A DNA stretch of 64,000 bases from Spiractinospora alimapuensis (lineage in GTDB: Bacteria > Actinomycetota > Actinomycetes > Streptosporangiales > Streptosporangiaceae), in assembly GCF_018437505.1 (NCBI RefSeq), contig NZ_CP072467.1:372001-436000 (forward strand), in the 5' to 3' direction. Of this stretch, positions 33,460 to 41,193 are shown one piece after another (position 1 is the first letter of the stretch; each line of letters starts with the position of its first letter). Both the position numbers and the translations under genes were made by a program. The notes under the pieces were generated by a model, which worked only from the letters and a program-made list of their open reading frames with translations, did not search any database and had not been told where the DNA came from.

Positions 33460-34545
33460 ATGCGGTGGGACAACCTAGCCATGCGAGATGACGGCGGGCA
33501 GCCCGCGCTCATCGAACGTGGGGCGCTCACCCGGGAGTTCGACACGCCCGGATTCCGCGGGATCACCTTCCACGAGGTCCACGCGCGGTCCATCGTCAGC
33601 GAGGTGCCCGCCGCCTCACGCATGCCGTTTCGCTACACCATCAACCCCTACCGGGGGTGTAGCCACGGCTGTGTGGGCTGCTTCGCCCGTAACACCCACA
33701 CCTACCTCGCCTTCGACTCGGGAGCCGACTTCGACTCCCAGGTCGTGGTGAAGACCAACGCCGTGGAGCTGTTGCGCCGCGAACTCGCCCGCCCCGTCTG
33801 GCGCACCAAGCGGGCCGGCGTCGCGATCGCCATGGGGACCAACGTCGACTGCTACCAACGCGCCGAGGGCCGCTACCGGCTCATGCCGGGGATCATCGAG
33901 GCCCTGCGCGACTACCGCCACCCCTTCTCCATCCTCACCCGCGGGCCTCTCATCCTGCGTGACCTGGAGCTGTTGCGCGACGCAGCCAGGTATGTCGACG
34001 TCAGCCTGGCCGTCTCGGTGCCGTTCGTGGACCGCGACCTGTCGCGTTCCTTCGAGCCCGGAGCCGCCACACCGGCTGCGCGGCTGCGCGTCTGTTCCCA
34101 ATTCGCGGCCGCCGGTCTGGGCTGTGCCGTGCTGATGGCGCCGATCCTGCCCTACCTCTCCGACTCACCCCGCCAGCTCGAGGCCGCCGTCGCCGCCATC
34201 GCCGGGGCCGGAGCGCGCAGCGTCACCCCCATCGTCCTGCACCTGCGTCCCGGGGCGCGGGAGTGGTACATGGGATGGCTCGCCCACCACCACCCCCAGC
34301 TCGTGTCGCGCTACGAGGCGCTGTACCGCGGCGGTTCCTACACGCCCACCAGCTACCAGCGGCGGATCACCGACCAGGTGCGCGAACTCGCCGACCGCCA
34401 CGGCATCGGCCGCCGTCACCATCGCGGCAGCGACGATGGGAGCCGGGCGGTCGACGACGCCGAGGCCGCGCACGCCGCGCTGAGCACCGCCCGGCCCACG
34501 ACCGCCCAGCCCCAAACGCGGGCCACGCAGCTCAGCCTGCTGTGA
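33460..34545 (+). CDS. Rv2578c-family radical SAM protein
   Basis: 361 residues from ATG 33460 (MRWDNLA, the usual opening of the family); longer frames run into the upstream gene. The cluster motif is RGCSHGCVGCFAR (C-x3-C-x2-C), followed by VVKTNAVELLRRELARP and the GTNVDCYQRAEGRYRLMPGI segment that defines this group, related to spore photoproduct lyase (SplB-like). The substrate is unknown. The C-terminal YQRRITDQVRELADRHGIG is of interest because a decayed copy of it lies at 38436-38515. A perfect CGAACGTTCG palindrome (33434-33443) sits before the gene. Its 3' end overlaps the convergent gene by 14 bp. Confidence 0.9.
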   Translation: MRWDNLAMRDDGGQPALIERGALTREFDTPGFRGITFHEVHARSIVSEVPAASRMPFRYTINPYRGCSHGCVGCFARNTHTYLAFDSGADFDSQVVVKTNAVELLRRELARPVWRTKRAGVAIAMGTNVDCYQRAEGRYRLMPGIIEALRDYRHPFSILTRGPLILRDLELLRDAARYVDVSLAVSVPFVDRDLSRSFEPGAATPAARLRVCSQFAAAGLGCAVLMAPILPYLSDSPRQLEAAVAAIAGAGARSVTPIVLHLRPGAREWYMGWLAHHHPQLVSRYEALYRGGSYTPTSYQRRITDQVRELADRHGIGRRHHRGSDDGSRAVDDAEAAHAALSTARPTTAQPQTRATQLSLL

Positions 34546-35206
34546 CCGGAGGCCGCCGCGGGGTGTAGCCGACACGGAAGAACCCTCGCACCGGATGGGC
34601 GACCCCCAACGTGTGCGCGAATCCCCGCTCGGGGTGGGCCGTATCGAACACGATCACGCCCGCGGTGTCCGCCCCCAGATTCGGGTCGTACACCCACACC
34701 CGGTGGCGCGTCGCTCCCTCGCCGACGTCGGAGTCGGCGTCGGCGTCGAACCGGTAGGCCAACACCTGGTGGTTGCGCGGCAGGAGCCGCGGGTCGGCGC
34801 CCCGCGCGGTGACCAGCCCCAGGATGACCGGGCGGCCTCGACCAAGGGACCGGGCGATCACGGGCCACTCCCCCGCCATCGTGCGCCGGGCGAGGGCCGT
34901 GTCCTCGCGCAGCATCCCGATGTAGTAGCCCGCCGCGCCGCGCGGCGGAAGCCAGGAGTCCACGAGTCGCCGCACCAGGTAGCGGTATAACGGGTGCTCG
35001 GGGTCGGGGCGGCGTGCGGGGGCGGGGAGTTGGGCGTGGAAGTAGTCCGCCGCGGCGAACACCATGCCGCCGCACAGGCCACGGGCCGCGTCCCCCACCG
35101 GTAGCCGTCCCCACGGAGTCCACACCCGCACCGCCGGTTGGTGCGGCCAGCGGTTGGTGAAGGGGAAGCCGTGGACGTGGGGATCGAAGCGGTGCGCCTC
35201 GGGCAT
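34532..35206 (-). CDS. C39-like cysteine-peptidase-fold protein, function unknown
   Basis: 224 residues from ATG 35206; earlier codons would overlap the methyltransferase gene. The pattern GFPFTNRWPHQPAVR, then RGLCGGMVFAAADYFHA (Cys), NHQVLAYRFDAD (His) and HRVWVYDPNLG (Asp/Asn) gives the Cys-His-Asp triad spacing of papain-like C39/BtrH-type proteins. No signal peptide is present, so it is cytoplasmic. It might cleave or transfer an acyl or peptide group; the family has no known function. It follows the methyltransferase gene by 5 bp and is probably co-transcribed with it. Confidence 0.65.
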   Translation of the reverse strand: MPEAHRFDPHVHGFPFTNRWPHQPAVRVWTPWGRLPVGDAARGLCGGMVFAAADYFHAQLPAPARRPDPEHPLYRYLVRRLVDSWLPPRGAAGYYIGMLREDTALARRTMAGEWPVIARSLGRGRPVILGLVTARGADPRLLPRNHQVLAYRFDADADSDVGEGATRHRVWVYDPNLGADTAGVIVFDTAHPERGFAHTLGVAHPVRGFFRVGYTPRRPPVTAG

Positions 35207-35211
35207 GGTGG

Positions 35212-35835
35212 TCACCAGCGGGCGTGTGCGACGACGAACCATGCCCCGTCCATGCGGGCGTCGCCGTGGATCTCGGTGGCGAGTTGGTGGGCGGTGAGGT
35301 AGCGCTTGTAGACGCGGTGGCGGGAGCCGTCGCTGAGGGTGCGGGGCTGCCAGTGGGCGTCGGGGGTGTCGGGGCGGTGCGCGGAGTCGACGACGAGGAG
35401 TTCGCGCGCGACGCGGCGCGCTTCGGTGAGGAACGCCGCGCGTTCGGCGTCGGGAAGGTGTCCGTAGAAGTGACCGGCGACGAGCCGTTGGACGGCGCCG
35501 TCGCGCAGTGGCAGCCGTAGCGCGTCGGCGCGGAGCACCCGGCCGGCGGGCAGGCGGGTTGAGGCGAGGCGGGTCATGCGGGGGCTGAGGTCCAGCGCGG
35601 TGACGGTACCGGGCAGGTGGCGGGTGAGGAACGCCGTGCCGCAGGCGACGTCCATGGTGGTCGCGGGCCGGAGTTGGGACAGTAGGGCGGTCACGGCGGT
35701 CACCTCCTCGTGCCAGCCGGGTCGCTCACGTCCAGCGAAGAGTCCTTGTCCGTGGTACCACTGGTCGTACTCCTCGGCGCGCTGGTCGTAGTAGTGAGCG
35801 GTGGCTGCGTCACGGGCGAAGGCTGGAGTGCTCAT
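35212..35835 (-). CDS. Class I SAM-dependent methyltransferase
   Basis: 207 residues. AAATAHYYDQRAEEYDQWYHG-type opening (here DAATAHYYDQRAEEYDQWY) leads to motif I TMDVACGTAFLTRHL, motif II ALDLSPRMTRLAS and the acidic LRADALRLPLRDGAVQRL, the standard Rossmann-like methyltransferase core (Methyltransf_11/25 type). The substrate is not inferable. It is divergent from hisS with a short gap that contains ATTATG and TAGGAT elements (35845-35866), likely the two promoters. The C39-like gene follows 5 bp later. Confidence 0.88.
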   Translation of the reverse strand: MSTPAFARDAATAHYYDQRAEEYDQWYHGQGLFAGRERPGWHEEVTAVTALLSQLRPATTMDVACGTAFLTRHLPGTVTALDLSPRMTRLASTRLPAGRVLRADALRLPLRDGAVQRLVAGHFYGHLPDAERAAFLTEARRVARELLVVDSAHRPDTPDAHWQPRTLSDGSRHRVYKRYLTAHQLATEIHGDARMDGAWFVVAHARW

Positions 35836-35916
35836 CGTCGTCCATTATGCCGACGGGAGTAGGATGCGCCCAGATCATTGACGTGCGATTACTGCAGTGG
35901 CAGGAGGACCACACTC

Positions 35917-37221
35917 ATGGGGCAGGCCGCCCAGGCGCCCTCGGGCACCCGCGATTTCCTTTCTGACGAGCTGCGCCGCCGTAAGGCGGCGATGGACACC
36001 GTGGCGGCGGTTTTCGAACGCTACGGGTTTGACCCGTTGGAGACGCCCGCGTTCGAACGGGTGGAGGTTCTCACGGGTAAGTACGGAGAGGAAGCCTCCC
36101 AGCTCCTGTTCAAGATCCTCAAGCGTGGAGTGCATGAGGCCAGCGGTGAGGCGGACCTGGCGTTGCGTTACGACCACACCGTGCCGCTGGCGCGGGTGAT
36201 CGGCACGCACGGGGGGCGGTTGCCGTCCCCGTTCAAGCGCTACGTGATCGGCCCGGTGTGGCGGGCCGACCGGCCCCAGGAGGGCCGGTTCCGTGAGTTC
36301 GTGCAGTGTGACGTGGACACGGTGGGCTCCAGTTCCCCGCTGGCCGACGCCGAGGTCCTGTGGGCGCTCAACGACGCGTTGGAGGCCCTGGGTGTGTCGG
36401 GGTTCCGTTTCCTGCTCAACAGCCGCAACACCCTGTTCGGGCTGTTGGAGGTGCACGGGGTCAGCGAGAAGCTCGGCGCGAGCGTTCTGGGAGTGCTGGA
36501 CAAGATCGACAAGGTGGGGGCCGAGGCCGTCACCTCGGAGCTGGTGGACTTGGGCGTGCCGGTGAGTTCCGCGGAGCCGCTGGTCGCCGACGTCGCCGCC
36601 GACGACCCCGACCGGTTGCGCGCGCGGCTGCGGGGTGACGAGCGCGGCGAGCGTGGCCTGGCCGAGATCGACCGGATGTTGGAGCTGACGCGGGGCCTGC
36701 CCGAGGGGCGGGTCGTGTTCACCCCCCGGATGGTGCGTGGCCTGGACTACTACACCGGGTGCATCTTCGAGGCCAACGCCGAGGGCTACCCCGGTTCCAT
36801 CGCCGGAGGCGGCCGCTACGACCAGCTCGTCTCCTCCCTCGGTGGTCCCGACACCCCGGCCTGTGGTGGCTCCATCGGTATCGAGCGCATCCTCGCCGGC
36901 CAGCAGGACGCCCACACCCAACGCCGCGGCCTGGACGTCGCGTTGACCGTGTTGGACGGTGTGGCCGAACTGTGGGACCTCGCCGCCCAGCTGCGGGGCC
37001 GTGACCTGCGCGTGGGTACCTACCTGGGCACGTCCAGCAAGCTCGGCAAGCAACTGAAGTGGGCGAACGAGGCGCAGGCGCGCCTCACCGTGCTCTACGG
37101 CGCCGAAGAGGCCGCGGCGGGCGAGGTGACGGTGCGCGACATGGCCTCGGGTGAACAGACCCGGGTCGCGTTGTCCGCCGCGCCCGACCACATCTCCGCC
37201 GCGCTGGCGGACCGGGGCTGA
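35917..37221 (+). CDS. hisS: Histidine-tRNA ligase, atypical subtype
   Basis: 434 residues from ATG 35917 with GGAGG upstream. The class II core is complete: ALRYDHTVPLARVI, motif 2 YVIGPVWRADRPQEGRFREF, HisA motif LDYYTGCIFEA and motif 3 GGSIGIERIL, then an anticodon-binding domain (LDVALTVLDGVAELWDLAAQ). It charges tRNA-His in the cytoplasm. The opening PSGTRDFLSDELRRRKAAMD and the KYGEEASQLLFKILKRG segment differ from the standard actinobacterial HisS (which has PKGTYDLIPP and a GEST/TDIV segment) and resemble archaeal/eukaryotic-like HisRS. It may be a second or replacement enzyme. A strong hairpin at 37235-37270 ends the unit. Confidence 0.88.
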   Translation: MGQAAQAPSGTRDFLSDELRRRKAAMDTVAAVFERYGFDPLETPAFERVEVLTGKYGEEASQLLFKILKRGVHEASGEADLALRYDHTVPLARVIGTHGGRLPSPFKRYVIGPVWRADRPQEGRFREFVQCDVDTVGSSSPLADAEVLWALNDALEALGVSGFRFLLNSRNTLFGLLEVHGVSEKLGASVLGVLDKIDKVGAEAVTSELVDLGVPVSSAEPLVADVAADDPDRLRARLRGDERGERGLAEIDRMLELTRGLPEGRVVFTPRMVRGLDYYTGCIFEANAEGYPGSIAGGGRYDQLVSSLGGPDTPACGGSIGIERILAGQQDAHTQRRGLDVALTVLDGVAELWDLAAQLRGRDLRVGTYLGTSSKLGKQLKWANEAQARLTVLYGAEEAAAGEVTVRDMASGEQTRVALSAAPDHISAALADRG

Positions 37222-37234
37222 GCCTCACCTCGCC

Positions 37235-37270
37235 CGTGTGGTGGGTTCGCCGGCGCGGACCCACCACACG
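37235..37270. terminator. Perfect 12-bp bidirectional terminator between hisS and dehydratase
   Basis: CGTGTGGTGGGT (37235-37246) pairs perfectly with ACCCACCACACG (37259-37270) around a 12-nt loop, and lies exactly between the two convergent stops (37221 and 37275). Confidence 0.75.
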
Positions 37271-37274
37271 TCCC

Positions 37275-38216
37275 CTACTCGGGGAGGAGCTCGCGCAGCA
37301 GCCGCGGCTCGATGTTTCCGCCCGACACGACCGCGACCGTACGGCCCTCGGGCGCCACACCCGACAGCGCCGCCGCCGCGGCCACCGCGCCGCTGGGCTC
37401 CACCAGGGTGCGACTGGCCCGGATCAGTGCCCCGGTCGCCCGGCGGATTTCCTCCTCCGACACGGTGAGCACACCGTCGAGGTGGGCGCGCAGGTGGGCG
37501 AACGTCAACTCCGACAAGCCGGTGCGCAGCCCGTCAGCGATCGTGCGCCCCGTGTCGGCCAACGGCCAGGACACCAGCCGCCCCTCGGCGAGGCTCTGCG
37601 CGGCGTCCCCCGCCAGCTCCGGTTCCACCCCGTACACCCGCACGTCCGGGCGCAGTGCCTTGACCGCCGTGGCCACTCCGGACGCCAGACCGCCCCCGCC
37701 GACGGGAACCAGCACCACCGCCACGTCGGGGCGCTGCTCCAGGAGCTCCACCCCCACCGTGCCCTGACCGGCGATCACGTCCGCGTGGTCGAAGGGGGGA
37801 ACGACCGTCATGCCGCGCTCCGCCGCGACCCTCCGGGCCTGTTCGGCCCGCTCGGCCACCGGAACCTGAAGTACCTCCGCCCCCAGCCGGCGCACGGCGG
37901 CGACCTTGGACGCGATCGCCGAATCGGGAACGACGACCACGCACGGGATGTCCGCGGCTTTGGCCGCGTAGGCGAGGGCGGCGCCGTGGTTGCCGGAGGA
38001 GTGGGTCACCACGCCCGCGGCGCGGGCGTCGACGGGCAGGTGCGCCACGGCGTTGAGCGCGCCGCGGAGCTTGAACGCGCCCACCGGGGTCAGGTTCTCC
38101 GCCTTCACCCACAGGCCCTCCCGCAGCGTGGGTAGGGCCAGTACGGGGGTCGGGGGCAGGTGCGGTGCGATGAGGTGCGCCGCGGCGCGCACGTCGGCGA
38201 GTGTGATGAGGTCCAT
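37275..38216 (-). CDS. Threonine dehydratase-like PLP enzyme (threonine/serine ammonia-lyase family)
   Basis: 313 residues from ATG 38216. Fold type II PLP motifs: KAENLTPVGAFKLRGA (Schiff-base lysine), SSGNHGAALAYAAKA (phosphate/ substrate loop), PVGGGGLASGVA (PLP phosphate loop) and VVSGGNIEP. There is no C-terminal ACT regulatory domain, so it is of the catabolic type, deaminating threonine or serine to 2-oxo acids, or may be a serine racemase. It is convergent with hisS. A frame-extending ATG at 38342 exists, but the residues it adds are not homologous. Confidence 0.88.
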   Translation of the reverse strand: MDLITLADVRAAAHLIAPHLPPTPVLALPTLREGLWVKAENLTPVGAFKLRGALNAVAHLPVDARAAGVVTHSSGNHGAALAYAAKAADIPCVVVVPDSAIASKVAAVRRLGAEVLQVPVAERAEQARRVAAERGMTVVPPFDHADVIAGQGTVGVELLEQRPDVAVVLVPVGGGGLASGVATAVKALRPDVRVYGVEPELAGDAAQSLAEGRLVSWPLADTGRTIADGLRTGLSELTFAHLRAHLDGVLTVSEEEIRRATGALIRASRTLVEPSGAVAAAAALSGVAPEGRTVAVVSGGNIEPRLLRELLPE

Positions 38217-38435
38217 GGCGCCAGTGTGCCCGGCACGGGACGTCGCTTCGGTGGGTGGCCCCGCCGCACCACACCAGCGGCCGCGCACCGTGGCGGGGCC
38301 ATCCACGGCTCGCTCAAGCGGCTCCGAACGTTCCGGCTCCACGGTCCGTCGACACCGCGAGCGGTCTTCCTGGAGGCCTACCCGGATCGGCGCGGGCGGC
38401 TCCCCGACGCAGAGGAGTCGCGACGGCGTCGGTAC

Positions 38436-38515
38436 TACGTCGGCCGGCGAGTTCGCGTCCCTGGTCAGTGATCCGCCGCTGATCGCTGCTGAGCGTGTGG
38501 GAACCGCTGCGGTCG
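38436..38515 (-). pseudogene. Decayed 3' fragment of Rv2578c-type radical SAM gene
   Basis: Read on the reverse strand, DQRRITDQGRELAGRRST aligns with YQRRITDQVRELADRHGI of the intact gene at 33460-34545 (about residues 300-318), and the DNA matches at roughly four of five positions over 70 bp (for example GCGGTTCC-ACACGC and CAGCGGCGGATCAC in both). The surrounding frame has no start and no other part of the gene. It is the scrap of a duplicated or rearranged copy. Confidence 0.65.
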
Positions 38516-38929
38516 GGCGAACGCGTGAGCGTGGATCACTCTTGTCGCGATCGAAGGATCTGCGGAGGTGGGTGTCCGCTCATCACCCGCTCCCCCGCCG
38601 ACCGTGGAGAACCCCTCCGCGGGCAACGGGCACGCATCCCGCCCGGGCGGTGCCCAGTGCTTCGGATCCGTCCGGTTCGTTCCGGGCTGCTCCCCCTCGT
38701 TCGCCGCTCCGGCGGCGTGGTGATGGGCGCGCGACAGAGCGGAGTCGATGCCGGCTTCCAGCGGCTGGGCGGCGGCGTCGTCGACGCGCTTGCTCCTGGG
38801 CGATCCTGCTCCAGGTGCCGCCCCCTGGCAGGTCCCGGGGAGGATCTCCTGGCGAGACATGACGACGAGCCCGATGGCGTCCAGGTCCACACACCAAACC
38901 CCGCGGACCCGCGCGGTGGGCCGGGCGTC

Positions 38930-38935
38930 TAGCCT
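38930..38935 (+). promoter_or_regulatory. TAGCCT -10 box for leaderless flavin reductase gene
   Basis: TAGCCT ends 6 bases before GTG 38942 and no ribosome site is present, the classic arrangement for a leaderless actinomycete transcript. It favours GTG 38942 over GTG 38936. Confidence 0.5.
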
Positions 38936-38941
38936 GTGTGG

Positions 38942-39532
38942 GTGCGCACCGAACTGACCCGTGTTGACCTGCCCGGACGAGCCTTCTATCGGTTGTTGAC
39001 CGCGTTGGTCGTGCCGCGCCCGATCGCCTGGGTGTCCACGACCTCCAGCGACGGCGTCGACAACCTCGCCCCCCACTCCTTCTTCACCGTCGCCTCCACC
39101 GATCCGCCGATCGTGCAGTTCACCTCCACCGGGCGCAAGGACTCCGTCACCAACGCCGAGAAGACCGGCGAGTTCGTCGTCAGCCTGGCCCCGGAGTCGA
39201 TGCAGTCGCAGATCAACGCCACCGCGATCCAGTACCCGCCCGACACCAGCGAGTTCGACGAGGTCGGAGTGCTGCGGGAACCCAGCCAGCACGTCACCCC
39301 GCCGCGCGTCGCCGACGCCCCGGCCGTCCTGGAGTGCCAACTGCGCGGCACCGTGGAGATGGGCGACTCGGTGATCGTGTTCGGCGAGGTCGTGCACGCC
39401 GCCGTCAACAGCGCCGCCATGCGCGAGGGCCACCCCGAGATCACGGCGCTGCGCCCCATCGCACGCCTGGGCCGCAACGAGTGGGCCACCGTCGGCGAGA
39501 TCCGCCCCATGGACCGCGTCCGCCGCGCCTGA
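38942..39532 (+). CDS. Flavin reductase family protein (FMN-binding split barrel)
   Basis: 196 residues from GTG 38942. The FMN-binding split-barrel signature of flavin reductase-like (DIM6/NTAB) proteins is clear: FYRLLTALVVPRPIAWVST, DNLAPHSFFTVASTDPPIVQ and TVTNAEKTGEFVVSL-type (here SVTNAEKTGEFVVSL). It should bind FMN and reduce it or a substrate in the cytoplasm. A -10 box (TAGCCT) directly before the GTG points to a leaderless transcript. It is convergent with the metal ABC transporter operon; only 15 bp separate the stops. Confidence 0.88.
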   Translation: MRTELTRVDLPGRAFYRLLTALVVPRPIAWVSTTSSDGVDNLAPHSFFTVASTDPPIVQFTSTGRKDSVTNAEKTGEFVVSLAPESMQSQINATAIQYPPDTSEFDEVGVLREPSQHVTPPRVADAPAVLECQLRGTVEMGDSVIVFGEVVHAAVNSAAMREGHPEITALRPIARLGRNEWATVGEIRPMDRVRRA

Positions 39533-39547
39533 CCCCGCCCCGCGCGG

Positions 39548-40426
39548 TCAGCGTGGTGTGGCCGCCACACGGCGGCGCAGCCGCGCCGTGACGACGCCCT
39601 GGCGTGGCGCGAACAGGTAGGCGACGGTGAACGCCGTGGCCTGCGCGATCACGATGGATCCCCCGGTCGCCAGGTTCAGGTGGAAACTGGCGTAGGTGCC
39701 CAGCAGGGAGGCCGCCACCGACACCCCGACCGCGATCAGGAGCATCCGGGTGAAGCGGTCGGTCAGCAGGTAGGCCGTGGCACCGGGGATGATGACCATC
39801 GCCACCACCAGGATGATGCCGACCGCCTGCAGCGCCACCACCACCGTCAGCGCCAACATGCCCAGCAGCAGGATCTCCAACCGGCGCGGGCTGAGCCCCA
39901 GGGCGTGGGCGTGGACCCGGTCGAAGGCGAACAGCGTCAGGTCCCGGTGTTTGAGCAGCGCCACCGCAAGCACCACCACACCCATGACCACGACCTGGGC
40001 GATGTCGGTGTCGGAGACGCCCAGGACGTTGCCGAAGAGGATGTGGAACAGGTCGGTCTGGCTGGGGATCCGTGCCACCAGCACCACACCCAGGGCGAAC
40101 AGTGCGGTGAACACCACCCCGATCGCGGCGTCCTCCTTCACCCGCGATGTACGGTTCACCATCCCGATCAACGCGACCGACCCGCCGCCGAACACCAGCG
40201 CGCCGAGCGCGAACGGCACCCCCAACAGGTAGGACAGCACCACCCCGGGGAGCACGGCGTGGGAGACCGCGTCGCCCAGCAGTGACCAGCCGATCAGGGT
40301 GAGCCAGCACGACAGGACCGCGCACGTCGCGCCGGCGATGAGCGCGACCAGCAGGGCGCGACGCATGAACTCGAACGCCAAGGGAGCGGTGAACCACTCC
40401 ACCACCGCGGTCACCACGTCCATCAC
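39548..40426 (-). CDS. Manganese/zinc ABC transporter permease
   Basis: 292 residues, about eight membrane helices. The family-3 metal permease signature is visible: LIAGATCAVLSCWLTLIGWSLLGDAVSHAVLPG near the N-terminus (short pieces: GWSLLGDAVSHAVLPG), HRDLTLFAFDRVHAHALGL and LQAVGIILVVAMVIIPGATAYLL. It forms the membrane pore of the binding-protein-dependent importer encoded with the next two genes. Its start overlaps the ATPase stop by 4 bases (40423-40426, ATGA), so translation is coupled. It is the last gene of the operon. Confidence 0.92.
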   Translation of the reverse strand: MMDVVTAVVEWFTAPLAFEFMRRALLVALIAGATCAVLSCWLTLIGWSLLGDAVSHAVLPGVVLSYLLGVPFALGALVFGGGSVALIGMVNRTSRVKEDAAIGVVFTALFALGVVLVARIPSQTDLFHILFGNVLGVSDTDIAQVVVMGVVVLAVALLKHRDLTLFAFDRVHAHALGLSPRRLEILLLGMLALTVVVALQAVGIILVVAMVIIPGATAYLLTDRFTRMLLIAVGVSVAASLLGTYASFHLNLATGGSIVIAQATAFTVAYLFAPRQGVVTARLRRRVAATPR

Positions 40427-41193
40427 GCCTCCGCCGCCATGTGTGTGCTGCCGGTGCCGAAGACCTCCATGACGCGTTCGGGCGTGAGCACGTCATCGGG
40501 GGTTCCCTCGGCGATGACCCGGTTGTGCAGGAGGGTCGCCTCGTCGCACAGGGCGGGGACGCCAGCGAGGTCGTGGGTGGAGACGACGACTGTGTGTCCT
40601 CGGTCGCGCATGTCGCGCAGTACCTCGGTGATGGTGGCCTGGGAGCCGGTGTCCACGCCGGCGAAGGGTTCGTCCAGCAGGAACACCGCGGCGTCCTGTG
40701 CCAGGCCGCGCGCGACGAACGCGCGTTTGCGTTGCCCGCCGGACAGGGCGCCGATCTGGCGGTCGGCCAGTTCGGTCAGTCCGGTGCGCGACAGTGCCTC
40801 GGCGACGGCCTCGCGGTCGTGGGCCCGTGGGCGGCGGGTGAAGCCCATGTGGCCGTAGCGGCCCATCATCGTCACGTCCCACACCCGCAGCGGGAAGCTC
40901 CAATCCACCTGTTCGGACTGGGGGACGTAGGCGAGGAGCCCGGCGCGGCGGGCCCGCGCGGTGGACTGCCCGTGCACGGTGACCGTGCCGCGTTGGGGCA
41001 TCACCAGGCCCAGCAGGCTTTTGAACAGGGTCGACTTTCCCGATCCGTTGGTGCCCAGGATCGCGCGGATCCGTGCGGCCCCGATGGTGAGGTCGACGCC
41101 CTCCAGGGCGCGCACCTCGCCGTAGTCCACGGTCACGTCCTCGACCACCACCGCCGGTTCGGGCGCCGTCGGGTGGGTCGGGGGCGCTGTCAC
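40423..41193 (-). CDS. Manganese/zinc ABC transporter ATP-binding protein
   Basis: 256 residues from GTG 41193, sharing GTGA with the stop of the binding-protein gene. ATPase motifs: Walker A GTNGSGKST, Q-loop YVPQSEQVDWSFPL (the EQVDW element is typical of metal-uptake ATPases), signature LSGGQRKRAF, Walker B VFLLDEPFAGVD and switch STHDL. It powers import of Mn2+ or Zn2+ through the permease encoded downstream. Longer open frames upstream belong to another frame of the binding-protein gene. Confidence 0.93.
   Translation of the reverse strand: MTAPPTHPTAPEPAVVVEDVTVDYGEVRALEGVDLTIGAARIRAILGTNGSGKSTLFKSLLGLVMPQRGTVTVHGQSTARARRAGLLAYVPQSEQVDWSFPLRVWDVTMMGRYGHMGFTRRPRAHDREAVAEALSRTGLTELADRQIGALSGGQRKRAFVARGLAQDAAVFLLDEPFAGVDTGSQATITEVLRDMRDRGHTVVVSTHDLAGVPALCDEATLLHNRVIAEGTPDDVLTPERVMEVFGTGSTHMAAEA

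Larger units (their letters stand above)
38217..38941. other. Long intergenic region with scrap of radical SAM gene and an uncertain reading frame
   Basis: About 725 bp. A decayed copy of the 3' part of the radical SAM gene lies at 38436-38515 (listed separately). On the reverse strand a frame from about 38905 down to 38465 has fairly good third-position GC in its first half (VWCVDLDAIGLVVMSRQE), but no family match; on the forward strand 38495-38932 is also open. Neither is called as a gene. The right end holds the promoter of the flavin reductase. Confidence 0.5.
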
